Assembly (NCBI RefSeq): GCF_030159255.1
Contig: NZ_BSCT01000013.1
Span: forward strand, 62,001 to 126,000
DNA: 64,000 nucleotides
Direction of reading: 5' to 3'
From: Bradyrhizobium sp. SSBR45G
GTDB lineage: Bacteria > Pseudomonadota > Alphaproteobacteria > Rhizobiales > Xanthobacteraceae
Positions 53,147 to 61,636 of this stretch are shown here, one piece after another. Under the pieces are notes generated by a model that saw nothing but the letters and a program-made list of their open reading frames with translations, was not told the origin of the DNA and made no database searches. How positions within the stretch are numbered: position 1 is the stretch's first letter; the number at the start of each line of letters is the position of its first letter. Made by a program: the position numbers and the translations under genes.

Positions 53147-54304
53147 ATGCGGGGCGCGGTGTTGAGTTGTGTTGTTGCGGCTGGCGTGGCTCTGGCGGCG
53201 CTGGCGCCGGTCGCCGCGCAGACCGTGCGAGCGCCGAAATCGGCGACGGCGGCCGCCGCCGGCGAAGGCGGCAAGCTGCAGGAGTCCAACGAATGGACGG
53301 TCGGCATCGCCGGCGGCCTGCTCGAAGGCACCAACATCCGTTTTGCCGCCGAGATGGCCAAGGTGCTCGACGACCGTCCGAACCTGCGCGTGCTGCCGAT
53401 GGTGACCTATGGCGCGCTCGGCAACATCGAGGACCTGCTGTATCTGCGCGGCGTCGACGTCACCATCACCTCGGCCGACGTGCTCGACGAGTTCGTGCGC
53501 AACGGCACGCTCGCCAACATCAAGAACCGCATCCGCTACATCTGCTCGTTCTACATCAACGAGATGCACGTCTACGTCCGCCCCGAGATCAAGACGCTGG
53601 AGGATCTCCAGGGCAAGAAGGTCAGCTTCAACACGGTGGGAAGTGCTGCGAACCTCACCGGCGGCATCGTGTTCGACCGGCTCAAGATCGGCGCGGAGAA
53701 GGTGTTCATCAACAATTCGGTGGCGCTGGAGAAGATGCGGACCGGCGAGATCGCCGGCGTCGTGCACGTGACCGGCAAGCCGACCGACCTGTTCGCCAAG
53801 TTCAAGCCCGAGCCCGGCTTCCACTTCCTGCCCGTCCCGTTCGCGCGCAGCCTGCAGGATTACTACGTGCCGACCAAGCTGACGTCGCAGGACTACCCGA
53901 ACCTGCTCAAGCCCGGCGAGACCATCGAGACGATCGGCGTGCCGCAGGTGCTGGCGGTCTACAACTGGTCGCCGGAGACCGAGCGCTATCGCCGCGTCTC
54001 GCGTTTCGTGGAGTATCTGTTCAAGCGGTTCGACCAGTTCAAGCAGCCGCCGTTCCACCCGAAATGGAACGAGATCAACCTCGCCTCCTCGCTGCCCGGC
54101 TGGACCCGTTTTCGCGCGGCGGAGGAGCTGCTCGCGAGCACGCGTTCGCCAGAGGCCGACGTCGCCGTCAAGCAGCAGTTCGATCAGTGGATGAGCGCCA
54201 AGACCACCCCCGGCGGCCGGCGGATGAGCGAGGACGAGACCAGGGTGCTGTTCGAGCAGTTTCGCGACTGGATGAAGCGCGATGGCGGCCAGCCGGCGCG
54301 CTAG
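53147..54304 (+). CDS. TAXI-family TRAP-type solute-binding protein, second copy
   Basis: The 385-residue protein has a signal peptide ending near APVAA-QT and a TAXI-type binding domain: WTVGIAGGLLEGTNIRFAAE, TLEDLQGKKVSFNTVGSAA, FARSLQDYYVPTKLTSQDYP. It is a clear paralogue of the protein at 32116-33453 but lacks its long Pro-rich spacer and tandem repeat. No TRAP membrane subunit is encoded near either copy. The ATG at 53147 follows GAGGGGA. Confidence 0.82.
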   Translation: MRGAVLSCVVAAGVALAALAPVAAQTVRAPKSATAAAAGEGGKLQESNEWTVGIAGGLLEGTNIRFAAEMAKVLDDRPNLRVLPMVTYGALGNIEDLLYLRGVDVTITSADVLDEFVRNGTLANIKNRIRYICSFYINEMHVYVRPEIKTLEDLQGKKVSFNTVGSAANLTGGIVFDRLKIGAEKVFINNSVALEKMRTGEIAGVVHVTGKPTDLFAKFKPEPGFHFLPVPFARSLQDYYVPTKLTSQDYPNLLKPGETIETIGVPQVLAVYNWSPETERYRRVSRFVEYLFKRFDQFKQPPFHPKWNEINLASSLPGWTRFRAAEELLASTRSPEADVAVKQQFDQWMSAKTTPGGRRMSEDETRVLFEQFRDWMKRDGGQPAR

Positions 54305-54322
54305 CGCCGCTGCTTTCGCAAG

Positions 54323-54994
54323 CTACGGCGCGACGGGCCTGCGCCGCAGCTCGTCCGGTGCATCGGGCTGCGCCAGCGGATGCGCGGACGCAAATGCTGG
54401 CGTGACCATGGCAGCCTCGAACACGCGCCTGAGCGTCGGCGCCGAGGCGAGATCGAGGCCCTGGTTGAGCGCGAAGGTGACGTGGCCCGCGAGGCAGATG
54501 TCCGCCGTCGTCGGCGCATCGCCATGGCAGAAGCGGCCGGTCGCGGCGTGGCCGGCGAGTTGCGCCTCGACAGCGACGATCATCTCCGCGGCCCAATGCC
54601 TGAGCCAGGCCGTGCGCGCGCGGTCGTCGACATGCAGCACCTCGGTGAGATAGCGCTGCACCCGGGGCGTCGTCAGCGGATGCGCGTCGCAGGCGATCAT
54701 CGCCGCCAGCGCCCGCACCCGGGCGCGGCCCTTCGCATCGGCCGGCAACAGCGCCGGTGCCGGAAAGACCTCGTCGAGATAATCGAGGATCGCGAGCGAC
54801 TGCGTCAGCACCGTGCCGTCTTCGAGCTCCAGCGACGGCAGCGCCATCTGCGGGTTGAGCGCGGCATAGGCCTCGCCGCGATGCTGCCGACGGTCGATAT
54901 CGACCGGCACGAGCTCGTACGCGACGCCCTTCAGATTGAGCGCGATGCGCACACGAAAGCTCGCAAGCGACCGCCAGAACGAATAGAGCTTCAT
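54323..54994 (-). CDS. maiA: Zeta-class glutathione transferase / maleylacetoacetate isomerase
   Basis: The 223-residue protein is a thioredoxin-fold GST. The N-terminal motif SFWRSLASFRVRIALNLKG is the zeta-class active-site region (usually SSCSWRVRIAL-like), followed by NPQMALPSLELEDGTVLTQS with the glutathione-binding cis-Pro and the LTQS segment. The second domain contains GDAPTTADICLAGH. Zeta GSTs isomerise maleylacetoacetate to fumarylacetoacetate in tyrosine degradation. Some family members act on other substrates, and no tyrosine-pathway partner is adjacent. Confidence 0.8.
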   Translation of the reverse strand: MKLYSFWRSLASFRVRIALNLKGVAYELVPVDIDRRQHRGEAYAALNPQMALPSLELEDGTVLTQSLAILDYLDEVFPAPALLPADAKGRARVRALAAMIACDAHPLTTPRVQRYLTEVLHVDDRARTAWLRHWAAEMIVAVEAQLAGHAATGRFCHGDAPTTADICLAGHVTFALNQGLDLASAPTLRRVFEAAMVTPAFASAHPLAQPDAPDELRRRPVAP

Positions 54995-55044
54995 GCGGAT
55001 GCTCCCCGGAGGACGTCCGATTGTGCCTCAGGGTCCGCCCGCCG

Positions 55045-55545
55045 TCACTCCGCGCCCGGCGTGAAATCCTGGTCCGCCACCGCGGCGCCCTGCGGCACCT
55101 TGATCACGACGACAGCCCGGTTGAGCGCCTGGTGGCACGAATTGCAGGCCGCCGTGAGGTCCGCATAGGACTGTTCGAAACGGCCGATGTCCTTGACCTT
55201 GATGGCCTGCGCCAGCTCGTCGAACGGCTGCTGCGTCACGGCGGCGTTCATGTCGGCGAACGAGTTGCCGTCGACCAGCGGCTGCGCCCGGCTGACGCGG
55301 TTGAAGGCGCCCTTCAGATTGCTGAGCTCGTAGGCGCTGAACGCCCAATTGCCGGCGTGGGCGGCGATCCACAGCCGGATGTGGCGCGGCTGGATGGTCG
55401 CGATCATCAGGTCGCTGACGGTCGGCACATAGGCAGGCGCCGGCGGGGGCGCTTCCGCGCGCAGGCCGGCCATGGTCGCAAGCGAGGCAAGCCCTGCGGC
55501 TACAGCCGTCAGCCGTACGCTGCGGCGAAGCGTCTCGAAATTCAT
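55045..55545 (-). CDS. Exported mono-haem c-type protein
   Basis: The 166-residue protein has a signal peptide ending near LRAEA and one haem-attachment motif CNSCH at residues 134-138, close to the C-terminus. That position and the helical character recall four-helix-bundle cytochromes c'. The rest (LWIAAHAGNWAFSAYELSNL) matches a family of small exported haem proteins without known role. A perfect Irr-box-like palindrome lies 19 bp before the ATG, so expression probably depends on iron or haem. Confidence 0.75.
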   Translation of the reverse strand: MNFETLRRSVRLTAVAAGLASLATMAGLRAEAPPPAPAYVPTVSDLMIATIQPRHIRLWIAAHAGNWAFSAYELSNLKGAFNRVSRAQPLVDGNSFADMNAAVTQQPFDELAQAIKVKDIGRFEQSYADLTAACNSCHQALNRAVVVIKVPQGAAVADQDFTPGAE

Positions 55546-55563
55546 CTAATGTACTCCCATTCA

Positions 55564-55580
55564 TTTAGAATTATTCTAAA
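55564..55580. promoter_or_regulatory. Irr-box (ICE)-like palindrome
   Basis: TTTAGAATTATTCTAAA is a perfect 7-3-7 inverted repeat, 19 bp upstream of the haem-protein ATG on the minus strand. It fits the iron control element bound by the haem-responsive regulator Irr in Bradyrhizobium and relatives (TTTAGAA-N3-TTCTAAA). Binding at or after the promoter would repress the gene when iron is scarce. Confidence 0.7.
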
Positions 55581-55901
55581 GAATGGCTGCAGCCGTCGCC
55601 AATGGATTTCGGTGATCGCAACGATCAGAAATTCTTGATGGCGCGCGCCCGACGGCAATTTGCGGTCTCGCCACGATGCGCGCACTGGCGGCTGCTCGTT
55701 CATTGGCCGGGCCTGCCTCACGCGCTGCCCTTGATTGGCTTCAGGGCCGCGCAGCCCACCGGCCGTCGTCGTCAGAGTCGCAATGGCGCGGGGCCCGTCG
55801 GCTTTGCAGCGGGCGCCGCTTCCGGTGACGGCCTCGGCGAGGTCATTCGCAAGCGCGCTCGGCAGCGATCGGCACCAGACCCAGACGGGTGCGATGTGGT
55901 G
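55581..55901. other. Intergenic region, no gene seen
   Basis: About 320 bp between the Irr-like site and the stop of the alpha/beta hydrolase gene, on the same strand. It should contain the core promoter of the haem protein. No ORF with a ribosome site was recognised. Confidence 0.4.
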
Positions 55902-56828
55902 TCATCTGGCGCCGATCGTCCGGCGCAGCCACGCGTCGACGATCGCGGTGGCGGGATGGCTGGCATTGCCGAGTTCGCGGTTGATCTCGATGTGGCCGCG
56001 CAGCCCGGTGCCGCGGACAGCTTCGACCTCGGCCGGCGTTCCGGCCTGCATCAGGGCGGCGCCGAGCGCCTCGGATTGCGCCGTGCCGTCGGCGCGGTCG
56101 ACGTGGAGGATCAGGAAGGCCGGCGCATTCGGCTTGGCGGCCTGCAGCGTCGGCGACAGCGCCCGCTGGCGCGCGGGATCGGTGCCGAACGCCTGGATGT
56201 AGGTGTCCGTCATGAAGCGGCCGCTGTCGGCGATCTGGCGCGCAACGTCGTAGCAGGCGCCATCGAGCGCGACGATGCCGCCGACGTCGCGCAGCGACAG
56301 CCCGGCCGCGGCCAGGTAACGCGGATCGGTCCCGACCAGCGCCACCAGATGGGCGCCGGCACTGTGGCCCATCAGCACGATCCGCGCGGGATCGATCCCG
56401 AGCCGCCCGGCATTGTTGCGCAACCACGCCACCGCCGCGGCGACATCGGCCGCCTGCTGCTCGACGCTCGCCGAGGGCACCAGGCGATAATCGATCGAGG
56501 CGAAGGCATAGCCCTGCGCCAGCAGATGCTCGACCTTCGCAGCCCCGGTCGCGTTGCGCTTGTCGCCCCGCATCCATCCACCGCCATGGACGAAAACGAC
56601 CAGCGGAGCCGCGGTGCCTCCCCTCGCCTGCCAAAAATCGAGTCTCTGCAGCGGATCGCTTCCATAAGCATATTCTGCGGCCGGCGCGATCCTGCTCTCT
56701 GCCTCCCGCGCCGCCATCCGCGCCTGCAGCCGCTCCAGGAATGGCCCCGCAAGCGCAGGCGACAGAGAAGCCGGCTGCAGGAGCCACAGGCCCGCAGCTA
56801 ACAGAAGAGGAAATGTCGAACGCAACAT
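55902..56828 (-). CDS. Exported alpha/beta hydrolase, HSL/BD-FAE type
   Basis: The 308-residue enzyme has a signal peptide (MLRSTFPLLLAAGLWLLQPA). It carries the oxyanion motif HGGGWMRGD and the nucleophile elbow MGHSAGAHLV, with a likely catalytic Asp in LILHVDRADG and His in GLRGHIEIN. This is an esterase/lipase-like fold; the substrate is unknown. The ATG at 56828 has GGAG nine bases upstream; an ATG at 56843 is an alternative. Confidence 0.83.
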   Translation of the reverse strand: MLRSTFPLLLAAGLWLLQPASLSPALAGPFLERLQARMAAREAESRIAPAAEYAYGSDPLQRLDFWQARGGTAAPLVVFVHGGGWMRGDKRNATGAAKVEHLLAQGYAFASIDYRLVPSASVEQQAADVAAAVAWLRNNAGRLGIDPARIVLMGHSAGAHLVALVGTDPRYLAAAGLSLRDVGGIVALDGACYDVARQIADSGRFMTDTYIQAFGTDPARQRALSPTLQAAKPNAPAFLILHVDRADGTAQSEALGAALMQAGTPAEVEAVRGTGLRGHIEINRELGNASHPATAIVDAWLRRTIGAR

Positions 56829-56974
56829 CGCATGCTCCATCATCGTGAGACGATAGCAGCACGTGTTGCTTAATGAAGGCCGCACGCGGCGTTGTTACAA
56901 ATTGGCAAGAACGGGCACGTCCGCGGAACTACGGGAGCGGCGCGGCATCACCGGGATGACCGCCGCCGTCAGCG

Positions 56975-57358
56975 TCAAGCTGGATCGAGCCCCTCCGGAA
57001 GGCTGATCCAGATGACGGTCTGCGCCTCCGGAGAATGCAGCGTCCGGTGTCCCTTGCCATGCGTGTCTTCGAACAGGATGAAGCCGCCGGCCGGAATGTG
57101 CCTTCGGTCTCCGTCGCTGGTCTGGTAGTCCGCCGATCCGTCGAGCCGGACGGTGAGCGAGCGCCGCGGCACGGTGTGCCAATCGACCAGCCCTGCCCCG
57201 GCCGGAATCCGTGTGAAGCTGATATGCGTGCTCGCATATCTCGCGGACACGTCGAAAACCGCGGCCTCCGGGTGAACCTGCCGCGTGCTTGTCGGAATGT
57301 CGACCTCGTCGAAATGCGACTCGCCATCGGCGGTCGCGTAAACCCGCGGGCATTTCAT
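56975..57358 (-). CDS. Small cupin-domain protein
   Basis: The 127-residue protein (start MKCPRVYATADG at 57358) has a single cupin barrel: RIPAGAGLVDWHTVPRRSL, then HIPAGGFILFEDTHGKGH. The two His-bearing strands could bind a metal. The function is unknown. It is divergent from the lipase gene, and the frame continues upstream to 57427 without protein-like sequence. Confidence 0.7.
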   Translation of the reverse strand: MKCPRVYATADGESHFDEVDIPTSTRQVHPEAAVFDVSARYASTHISFTRIPAGAGLVDWHTVPRRSLTVRLDGSADYQTSDGDRRHIPAGGFILFEDTHGKGHRTLHSPEAQTVIWISLPEGLDPA

Positions 57359-57491
57359 CACAGGCCCCCTTCCGGCGAGCGTCATCGTAATCCGTCTCCG
57401 ATCCCAGACCGGATGGCAGGGTATCATCCAGCGCGGCCGCGATCTGCCCGCCGGCGATACGCGCGCAGAAAAAGCGCCCCACCTCCTGATA

Positions 57492-57521
57492 TTGTATTTG
57501 TGTCACGATACATCTTATAAT
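57492..57521 (+). promoter_or_regulatory. Strong sigma-70 promoter with dyad before lipase gene
   Basis: TTGTAT at 57492-57497 and a perfect TATAAT at 57516-57521 are separated by 18 bp, 78 bp before the lipase ATG. The spacer carries an imperfect dyad TGTAT-ttGTGtCACg-ATACA at 57493-57512, a likely operator for an unknown regulator. Confidence 0.5.
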
Positions 57522-57598
57522 TGATCCGTGCGTGTCGCGCCGCCGGCGTCCGGCGGAAGACCGACAGCCGAAGAGACACGCTGCAGGGGAGGAACAGG

Positions 57599-58774
57599 AT
57601 GACGCACAATCCCGGATTCCAGTTCGCGGAAGCGGAGCTTCTGCTCGAGATGGCGCAACATGCCTATGCCGGCACGCCCTCGCTGACGGAAGCGGTGGGA
57701 ACATGCGGCGTCCCTCCCGTCCCCGAGCCGAGCAAGAATTGGACGATCTGCGCCGACCTGACCCCGAGCAGCGCCACGCTGCTCGATAATTACTGGCAGG
57801 TCTGGCAGAACCAGGACGACACCACTCAATACGCGATCGCGGTGCGCGGCACCGTCGCAACCGACGCCAGCATTCTGGCCGACCTGCTCTTTCCGCTGAT
57901 CAACGCCCGCTTCGACCTCAAGCTCGACTCGATCACGCTGCCGTTCCATCTGGCCCGAGACGAGGGCGACAGCGCCGTGAAGGCCGGCGTGCATTCGGGC
58001 TTCGCACTCAGCCTCGTGCTGATGCTGTTGACGACAGACCGCCCGCTGCTCGCGACGTTGCTGTGGCTCGCGGGGGCGGCCAAGACCGTCTACATCACCG
58101 GACACAGCCAGGGCGCCTCGATTGCGACGCTGCTGACGTCGCTGGTCCGGCACTCGGCGCAGGATTTCAAGGGGCCGACCTACAAGACCTATACGTTCGC
58201 GCCGGCCAAGGCCGGCAATGATCACTATGCCTATGACTACGCGAGGCTGGCCGGCATGAACGGCCATGGCTGGGCGGTGACCTCGACGCAGGACTGGGTG
58301 CCGCAGACGCCGCTGACCCTGGAGTGGTTGTCGGACCTGAATACGCCAAATCCGCTGCGCGGCTTCGGCGGCGCTCCCGATCCCGAGGCGGCGGTCACGC
58401 TCGGCGGCTTGACCGTGGAGGTCGAGAGCGCCATCGACCGGGTCCGCCAGGATCACACGCAGCGCCTTCGGCGGCGGGTCGAAAGTCTCTCGCTCAGACT
58501 GAGGTCGGAGCCGATTCACTTGAAGGCGTCCGATCTCCACGCGCCCTCCGCCGCACCGGTCACGGGCTCTGACATCGCCGACCTGATCCAGCAGATCCTC
58601 GACCAGATTCAGCTGTCGCTCGACTACGCCCATGTCGGCGCCACGGTGCCGCTGTTCGCCACCCCCGGCGGCAACCCGACCGACGGCACGAAAGGCTGCC
58701 AGACGTTCGACTACTTCTGGCAGCACCATCTCGGCAACTACCTGAAGTACCTGACGCAGCAGTATGGCGGATGA
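57599..58774 (+). CDS. Lipase (class 3) family protein
   Basis: The 391-residue protein has the class 3 lipase elbow ITGHSQGASIATLL, with Ser170 as nucleophile, and an upstream AIAVRGTVATDA strand typical of the family. No signal peptide is seen at the ATG 57599, which has a GGGAGGAACAG ribosome site, so the protein may act inside the cell or leave by another route. The C-terminal third, with a helical stretch around DLIQQILDQIQLSLDY, is not recognised. Confidence 0.8.
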   Translation: MTHNPGFQFAEAELLLEMAQHAYAGTPSLTEAVGTCGVPPVPEPSKNWTICADLTPSSATLLDNYWQVWQNQDDTTQYAIAVRGTVATDASILADLLFPLINARFDLKLDSITLPFHLARDEGDSAVKAGVHSGFALSLVLMLLTTDRPLLATLLWLAGAAKTVYITGHSQGASIATLLTSLVRHSAQDFKGPTYKTYTFAPAKAGNDHYAYDYARLAGMNGHGWAVTSTQDWVPQTPLTLEWLSDLNTPNPLRGFGGAPDPEAAVTLGGLTVEVESAIDRVRQDHTQRLRRRVESLSLRLRSEPIHLKASDLHAPSAAPVTGSDIADLIQQILDQIQLSLDYAHVGATVPLFATPGGNPTDGTKGCQTFDYFWQHHLGNYLKYLTQQYGG

Positions 58775-58952
58775 GGCGGGACGCCGCGACGGGCGCGCCG
58801 TGTCCCGATCAGCGGCCTGTCCGCCGGGCGTCGGCGCCGGCGCGCAGGCGGCGGTCGATGTCGCGCCTTGCGGATCATGGCGGCAACTCCCGGACGCGGC
58901 GGCCGCGGCCTGGTGGTGACGCGTCGATACCGTCCGGCGTTCGGCAGAGAGC

Positions 58953-59300
58953 TCAGGTCACGCTCGACAGGAAGCCGGCCAGGATTGTCCGGCTCTGGCT
59001 CAGCGTCTCGATCCGTTGATCGATCAGGCCGACCTGCTGAGCCAGGATGCGTCGCAGATCGTCGCAGGGCGTGAAAGCCGGCTGGTCGCTCTTCACGCAG
59101 GGGAGCAATTGCTGGATCGTCTCCAGCGTCATCCCGGCCGCGCCGAGCAATCTGATCCGGCGCACGGTTTCCTCCTCCGCCGGGCCATAGTCGCGATAGC
59201 CGGAACCGGTCCGTCGCGGCGCCAGCAATCCCTGGCCTTCGTAGTAACGCAGCATCCGGACGCTGACCCCCGTCCGTCGGGAGAGCTCGCCAATCTTCAC
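58953..59300 (-). CDS. MerR-family transcriptional regulator
   Basis: The 115-residue regulator starts at GTG 59300 (VKIGELSRRTG), the normal beginning of MerR proteins. The ATG at 59327 would put the operator inside the gene. The winged helix is VKIGELSRRTGVSVRMLRYYE followed by GLLAPRRTGSGYRDY. A coiled-coil follows, with cysteines in LLPCVKSD and FTPCDDL that could sense metals or oxidants. It is divergent from an MDR oxidoreductase whose promoter contains a MerR-type operator. Confidence 0.87.
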   Translation of the reverse strand: MKIGELSRRTGVSVRMLRYYEGQGLLAPRRTGSGYRDYGPAEEETVRRIRLLGAAGMTLETIQQLLPCVKSDQPAFTPCDDLRRILAQQVGLIDQRIETLSQSRTILAGFLSSVT

Positions 59301-59311
59301 CTGAAAACCTC

Positions 59312-59342
59312 TTGACCCTGACAGCACTGTCAGACCTTACAG
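59312..59342 (+). promoter_or_regulatory. MerR-type promoter with 19-bp spacer and palindrome
   Basis: The -35 element TTGACC (59312-59317) and -10 element TTACAG (59337-59342) are 19 bp apart instead of 17. The spacer starts with the dyad CTGACAGCACTGTCAG (59318-59333) with 7-bp perfect arms. This is the classic architecture that MerR-family activators untwist. It should drive the MDR oxidoreductase gene and be controlled by the divergent MerR protein. Confidence 0.75.
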
Positions 59343-59383
59343 AGTCTGCTCATCCAGGTGAATGCCCTTGGAAAGGAGCAACC

Positions 59384-60394
59384 ATGAAAGCCTATCATGT
59401 GAATGGCCATGCCGGTGCCGGTCGTCTCGTGCAGGTCGACGTCCGCAAGCCCGAACCCGGCCATGGCGAGGTCCGCATCCGCGTCGAGGCGGCGAGCCTC
59501 AACTACCGTGACCTCATCATCCTCGACCGCGCCGGCCAAGGCGGGCTGGATGGCCGCATTCCGCTCTCCGACGGCGCCGGCGTCGTCGATGCCGTGGGCC
59601 CCGATGTCGTCCAATGGCAGGTCGGCGACCGGGTCGCCGCGTCGTTCTTTCGCGATTGGGTCTCGGGTCCGTACAAGGCCGCATACGTCGCGTCAGCGCT
59701 GGGCGGCAGCACGATGGATGGCATGCTGGCGGAGCATGTCGTGCTGCCGGCCACAGCTGTCGTCGCCGTGCCCGAGCACCTCACCTCGATCGAGGCCGCG
59801 ACCCTGCCCTGCGCCGCCGTCACGGCCTGGCATGGCCTTGTGACGCGCGGCGGGATGGGCCGAGGCGACACGCTGCTGGTGCAGGGCACCGGCGGCGTCG
59901 CGCTGTTCGGCCTCCAGTTCGCCACCGCGCTGGGCGCGCGTGCGATCGTGATCTCGTCCTCGGACGAGAAACTCGCCCGCACCAAGGCGCTCGGCGCTGC
60001 GATCCTGATCAACTACCACACCACGCCTGACTGGGACCTGGCGCTGATGACGGCGACCAGCGGCCAAGGCGCCAGTCACGTCCTCGAACTCGGCGGCCCC
60101 GACACCTATGACCGATCGATCCGCTCGCTCGCCTCGGGCGGCAAGATCGTTCAGGTCGGCGTCCTCACCGGATTCGGCCCAAAACCCGACCTCGCGCGCC
60201 TGCAGTGGGAAAATGCCGACATCATCGGCGTCACCGTCGGTTCGGTCGCGCATTTCACAGCGATGAATCGGTTCCTCAGCGACCACACGATCCACCCGAT
60301 CGTCGATCGGGTGTTTGGCTTCGACGAGGCACCGCAAGCGTTTGCGCATCTCCGGTCCGGCGCACATTTCGGCAAGATCGTTGTGAAGCTGTAG
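59384..60394 (+). CDS. MDR-family NAD(P)-dependent oxidoreductase
   Basis: The 336-residue enzyme is a medium-chain dehydrogenase/reductase: GEVRIRVEAASLNYRDLII, the GVVDAVGPDVVQWQVGDRVA strand, VQGTGGVALFGLQFATALGA as the cofactor-binding Rossmann motif, and a C-terminal AHLRSGAHFGKIVVKL. The usual zinc-ligand residues of alcohol dehydrogenases are not apparent, so it belongs with quinone reductase-like, zinc-free members. The ATG at 59384 follows GGAAAGGAG. MerR control suggests induction by an aldehyde, quinone or drug. Confidence 0.87.
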   Translation: MKAYHVNGHAGAGRLVQVDVRKPEPGHGEVRIRVEAASLNYRDLIILDRAGQGGLDGRIPLSDGAGVVDAVGPDVVQWQVGDRVAASFFRDWVSGPYKAAYVASALGGSTMDGMLAEHVVLPATAVVAVPEHLTSIEAATLPCAAVTAWHGLVTRGGMGRGDTLLVQGTGGVALFGLQFATALGARAIVISSSDEKLARTKALGAAILINYHTTPDWDLALMTATSGQGASHVLELGGPDTYDRSIRSLASGGKIVQVGVLTGFGPKPDLARLQWENADIIGVTVGSVAHFTAMNRFLSDHTIHPIVDRVFGFDEAPQAFAHLRSGAHFGKIVVKL

Positions 60395-61000
60395 GCATGG
60401 AGGCAATGGATGGCCGGCATCATCATGGGGCGGATCGGCTCCTGGCGGCCAACGCTGCCGATGCCGCCATCTCAGGACTGCCGGCGCCGCGCATTCTGTG
60501 CAGTCCGGCAGCATCACCGTAACCTCGCGCTATGCTCGAGCTTCTGACCAGCACGCTGCTCGATGCGCCAATCGACCACACCTATGGCGAGTTGCTTCTG
60601 GAGAACCGCTTCGGCTCGGCTAGCTTCACCGTGCCGTTCGGCCTAAAAGAACATGAACCTTGCCCCCCGCGCCGCCACAGCATTGCGCACGCCGATGGCT
60701 CGGCGTCGGGCGCGACGATCGACGATCGCAATGGAGGGCGAAGACGTGGATTGCCGGCGTGTCAATTCGCGGAACGCGATGGGATAGGGACAGCCAGATT
60801 GAAACACGTACCTCTCTGGCAGACTAGGAAGTGATTTCCGCCAACAACAAAGCACGGGAGAACTGCCTGAAGACTGATTTGGAGGGACGTTCCAGCAATC
60901 CATATTATAATACCTCAGCCGGACGATCGCCCGGCTTCGGTGGCACGAGCCTTGCTGAGTGTCGGTGGATAGTTGAAGCGCAACTTCGCGGGAGCCCATC
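60395..61000. other. Gap with possible gene remnant and falling GC
   Basis: A 100-codon frame starts at 60532. Its first 40 residues look protein-like, the remainder does not, and no ribosome site precedes it. This fits a truncated remnant. A TATAAT box at 60906-60911, without a good -35, precedes the ankyrin gene. Base composition becomes visibly poorer in GC from about 60.8 kb. Confidence 0.35.
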
Positions 61001-61585
61001 ATGCTTAGACGGCTCTATTCGGCCATTGGGATTGTGAGCACGGCGGCAATATGCGGCGTTTGGATTGTTAGCGCGGCTCCCGACTACTGGCTGAAAGTAG
61101 CAGCTCGGACCAATGCGGCGCTTGCCGTAGAACCTTTGATTTATTTGGGGGCTCAACCGAACAGCCCGGCGATAGATGGTCAAGCTCTATGGATCGCCGC
61201 GCTTAAGGGTAATAGTGCGACCGTAAGAGCTCTTCTAGATGCGGGAGCAGACGTTCACGCCGCGGACGATTTCGCCCTAGCGGAAGCGGCCAAGTACGGC
61301 CGTACCGAAGTTGTACAGATACTACTCGAAAGGGGAGCAAATATCCATGCCGAGGACGATTTGGCCTTGCGCGTCGCGTCCAGCGCTGGACAGATCGAAA
61401 CTGTTAGGCTCCTCCTACAGGCTGGAGCGAGCCCTCATGCCGCCGCCGACGACGCGCTGAGGTGGGCGCGAATCGGTGGGCACTGGGGAATAATACAGTT
61501 ACTGGAAGACACGTCCCGGAAACGGGCTAGAGACGGCCAGCTTCGCCAGCCAGCAGATCGCAAAGAAAATCAAAAAAACTTGTGA
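61001..61585 (+). CDS. Ankyrin-repeat protein with N-terminal membrane anchor
   Basis: The 194-residue protein starts with an anchor or signal (IGIVSTAAICGVWIVSAA). Three ankyrin repeats follow at about residues 59-155: ALWIAALKGNSATVRALLDA, ALAEAAKYGRTEVVQILLER and ALRVASSAGQIETVRLLLQA. Ankyrin repeats bind other proteins. Codon use is more relaxed than in the left part of the window. The gene precedes an unknown secreted protein by 51 bp and may be co-transcribed. Confidence 0.75.
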   Translation: MLRRLYSAIGIVSTAAICGVWIVSAAPDYWLKVAARTNAALAVEPLIYLGAQPNSPAIDGQALWIAALKGNSATVRALLDAGADVHAADDFALAEAAKYGRTEVVQILLERGANIHAEDDLALRVASSAGQIETVRLLLQAGASPHAAADDALRWARIGGHWGIIQLLEDTSRKRARDGQLRQPADRKENQKNL

Positions 61586-61636
61586 TAGATAGACCGAAAT
61601 GCAATCATAAGATGAGACGCATTTAGGAGGGGGAGG

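Noticed and set aside
60532..60834. 100-codon ORF after the MDR gene
   Set aside because: No ribosome site and only the first 40 residues look like protein; kept only as a possible remnant in the gap entry.
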